Source: Lentilactobacillus otakiensis DSM 19908 = JCM 15040 (lineage in GTDB: Bacteria > Bacillota > Bacilli > Lactobacillales > Lactobacillaceae). Taken from it: a DNA stretch of 64,000 nucleotides. Within the stretch, counting starts at the first letter, position 1; each line of letters opens with the position of its first letter. The translations under genes were made by a program, and so were the position numbers. The stretch spans positions 1,545 to 65,544 of the forward strand of contig NZ_AZED01000020.1 of NCBI RefSeq assembly GCF_001434145.1, in the 5' to 3' direction. Under the pieces are notes generated by a model. It had not been told where the DNA came from, did no database searches, and saw nothing but the letters and a program-made list of their open reading frames with translations. Below are positions 63,246 through 64,000 of this stretch, in pieces.

Positions 63246-64000
63246 TTAGCGGATCCAAAATGGATATTTAACGGTTTCTAGTTTCAGATTATACGTTTCC
63301 TGGTTGAGCTCCTCGCCGTCAATTTGAGCTAATCGATTACCATTTGTTTTTATAAACAGTTGTTTTTCATGATAATGATGAATAAATTTAAGTCGTAAGT
63401 GCCTCTTTAAAAATATCATAGATATAAATAAAATCAATTGCCAAACACTCGGTTTCTCGACAATGACCAAGTCAAGATGATCGTCTAACACTGATGCGGT
63501 GGGCACAATGTTGATGCCACCGCCGAAATAAGGAATATCAGTTGTTGTTAATAGAAATGTGCGATTAAATGTCGCTTTAGGCATGCTTCCAGGTAAAATT
63601 TCTGCGTGGAAGCCTTTGAAATTGATAATGACGTTTAATATAGACGCCATATATGAAAATTTACCGAAGAACGCATTGGTTTTTAATGATGAATGATTGG
63701 CCAAATGCACCACTGTGGCATCAAAACCGATTCCAAAGTTGTTGGTGAAGAAACCGTCTGTGTGGTGATCAAGATCAACGTAATGGCCCACATTAATCGT
63801 GGTTGGAGTCGTACAATTTAAAATATCGGTCAAAGCTTTTTCCCAGTGTAGCGGGGTTTTGATGCCACGGGCAAAATCGTTGCCTGAACCAACTGGCAGA
63901 AATGCAATTGGTACTTGATAGTTATTAGGATGGGTTTCGTAATAGCGTTCACAGCCCAATAACGTTTCATGAAGGGTCCCATCGCCGCCGGCAGCAATGA
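63246..64000 (-). CDS. diacylglycerol kinase-family lipid kinase (5' end cut)
   Basis: 251 codons are visible; the frame is open to the window edge. The last bases encode IAAGGDGTLHE, the nucleotide-binding GGDGT motif, followed by FLPVGSGNDFARGI. The C-terminal beta-sandwich domain contains NNFGIGFDATVV, and IDGEEL lies near the end. The family phosphorylates diacylglycerol or related lipids (DgkB/YegS type). About 60 N-terminal residues are missing to the right. It is 38 nt upstream of the glycohydrolase on the same strand. Confidence 0.9.
   Translation of the reverse strand, partial: IAAGGDGTLHETLLGCERYYETHPNNYQVPIAFLPVGSGNDFARGIKTPLHWEKALTDILNCTTPTTINVGHYVDLDHHTDGFFTNNFGIGFDATVVHLANHSSLKTNAFFGKFSYMASILNVIINFKGFHAEILPGSMPKATFNRTFLLTTTDIPYFGGGINIVPTASVLDDHLDLVIVEKPSVWQLILFISMIFLKRHLRLKFIHHYHEKQLFIKTNGNRLAQIDGEELNQETYNLKLETVKYPFWIR

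Overview
The window looks like chromosomal DNA of a lactic acid bacterium of the family Lactobacillaceae. Evidence is moderate GC, frequent TTG and GTG starts behind strong AGGAGG-type ribosome sites, T-box leaders on ileS and the histidine operon, the HisZ/short-HisG pair, small lactobacillus-type DUF4044, DUF3397 and DUF1831 proteins, and the firmicute orders spx-mecA / coiA-pepF-spxH-relQ-nadK-rluD and mraZ-to-ileS. The Lentilactobacillus (buchneri) group is my best guess at genus; I cannot prove it from sequence alone. No insertion sequence, prophage, integrase or CRISPR array was seen.

Layout. 1-320: the end of a tRNA cluster (initiator tRNA-Met, tRNA-Asp). 0.3-3.0 kb: an ABM-domain protein, an MBL hydrolase, then spx and mecA. 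3.0-10.6 kb: an apparent inserted block holding a polyprenyl-phosphate glycosylation operon (gtrA-like, GT-C transferase, GT2 transferase; minus strand), a divergent two-component system and gshA. 10.8-18.5 kb: coiA, pepF, spxH, relQ, nadK, an RluA-type pseudouridine synthase, rlmA, trmL. 18.5-21.5 kb: ftsK and two small membrane proteins. 21.7-38.1 kb: the division and cell-wall cluster mraZ-rsmH-ftsL-pbpB-mraY-murD-murG-divIB-ftsA-ftsZ-sepF-ylmG-ylmH-divIVA, then T-box-ileS. 38.3-41.7 kb: csp, nudF-like, a small membrane protein, mtnN, cysteine desulfurase and DUF1831. 41.7-51.9 kb: two tandem branched-chain aminotransferases, hisK, and T-box-hisZGBHAFIEC. 52-57.3 kb: mnmA, a histidine phosphatase, a TPR protein and recD2. 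57.4-64 kb: prs, an aldo-keto reductase, rbsR-rbsK, a small orphan ORF, an ADP-ribosylglycohydrolase and the 3' part of a diacylglycerol-kinase-family gene cut by the window edge.

How the genes work together. Spx, MecA and SpxH form the Spx/Clp-adaptor stress circuit. The mraZ-divIVA run builds and places the septum, and FtsK clears DNA from it. Cysteine desulfurase and MnmA make 2-thiouridine in tRNA. The his operon starts from PRPP, which Prs supplies. That operon has no hisD: hisG and hisB abut with no remnant, so the last two steps to histidine are not encoded here.

The most unusual structure is a family of composite intergenic repeats (8921, 35146, 41657, and 62250 reversed). They begin with TAGAGTG or CAGAGTG. 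Three of the four overlap or supply the stop codon of the preceding gene in the same orientation, and they carry variable long-hairpin cargo. One copy lies inside the mecA-coiA insertion and another at the left edge of the aminotransferase/his insertion. A second family of hairpins shares the arm GAGGCTGGGACAAAA. Other points of note are GTGG repeats phased at 10 bp over the mraZ promoter, a LacI-type operator that doubles as a terminator before rbsR, and a 37-codon DUF4044-type gene.
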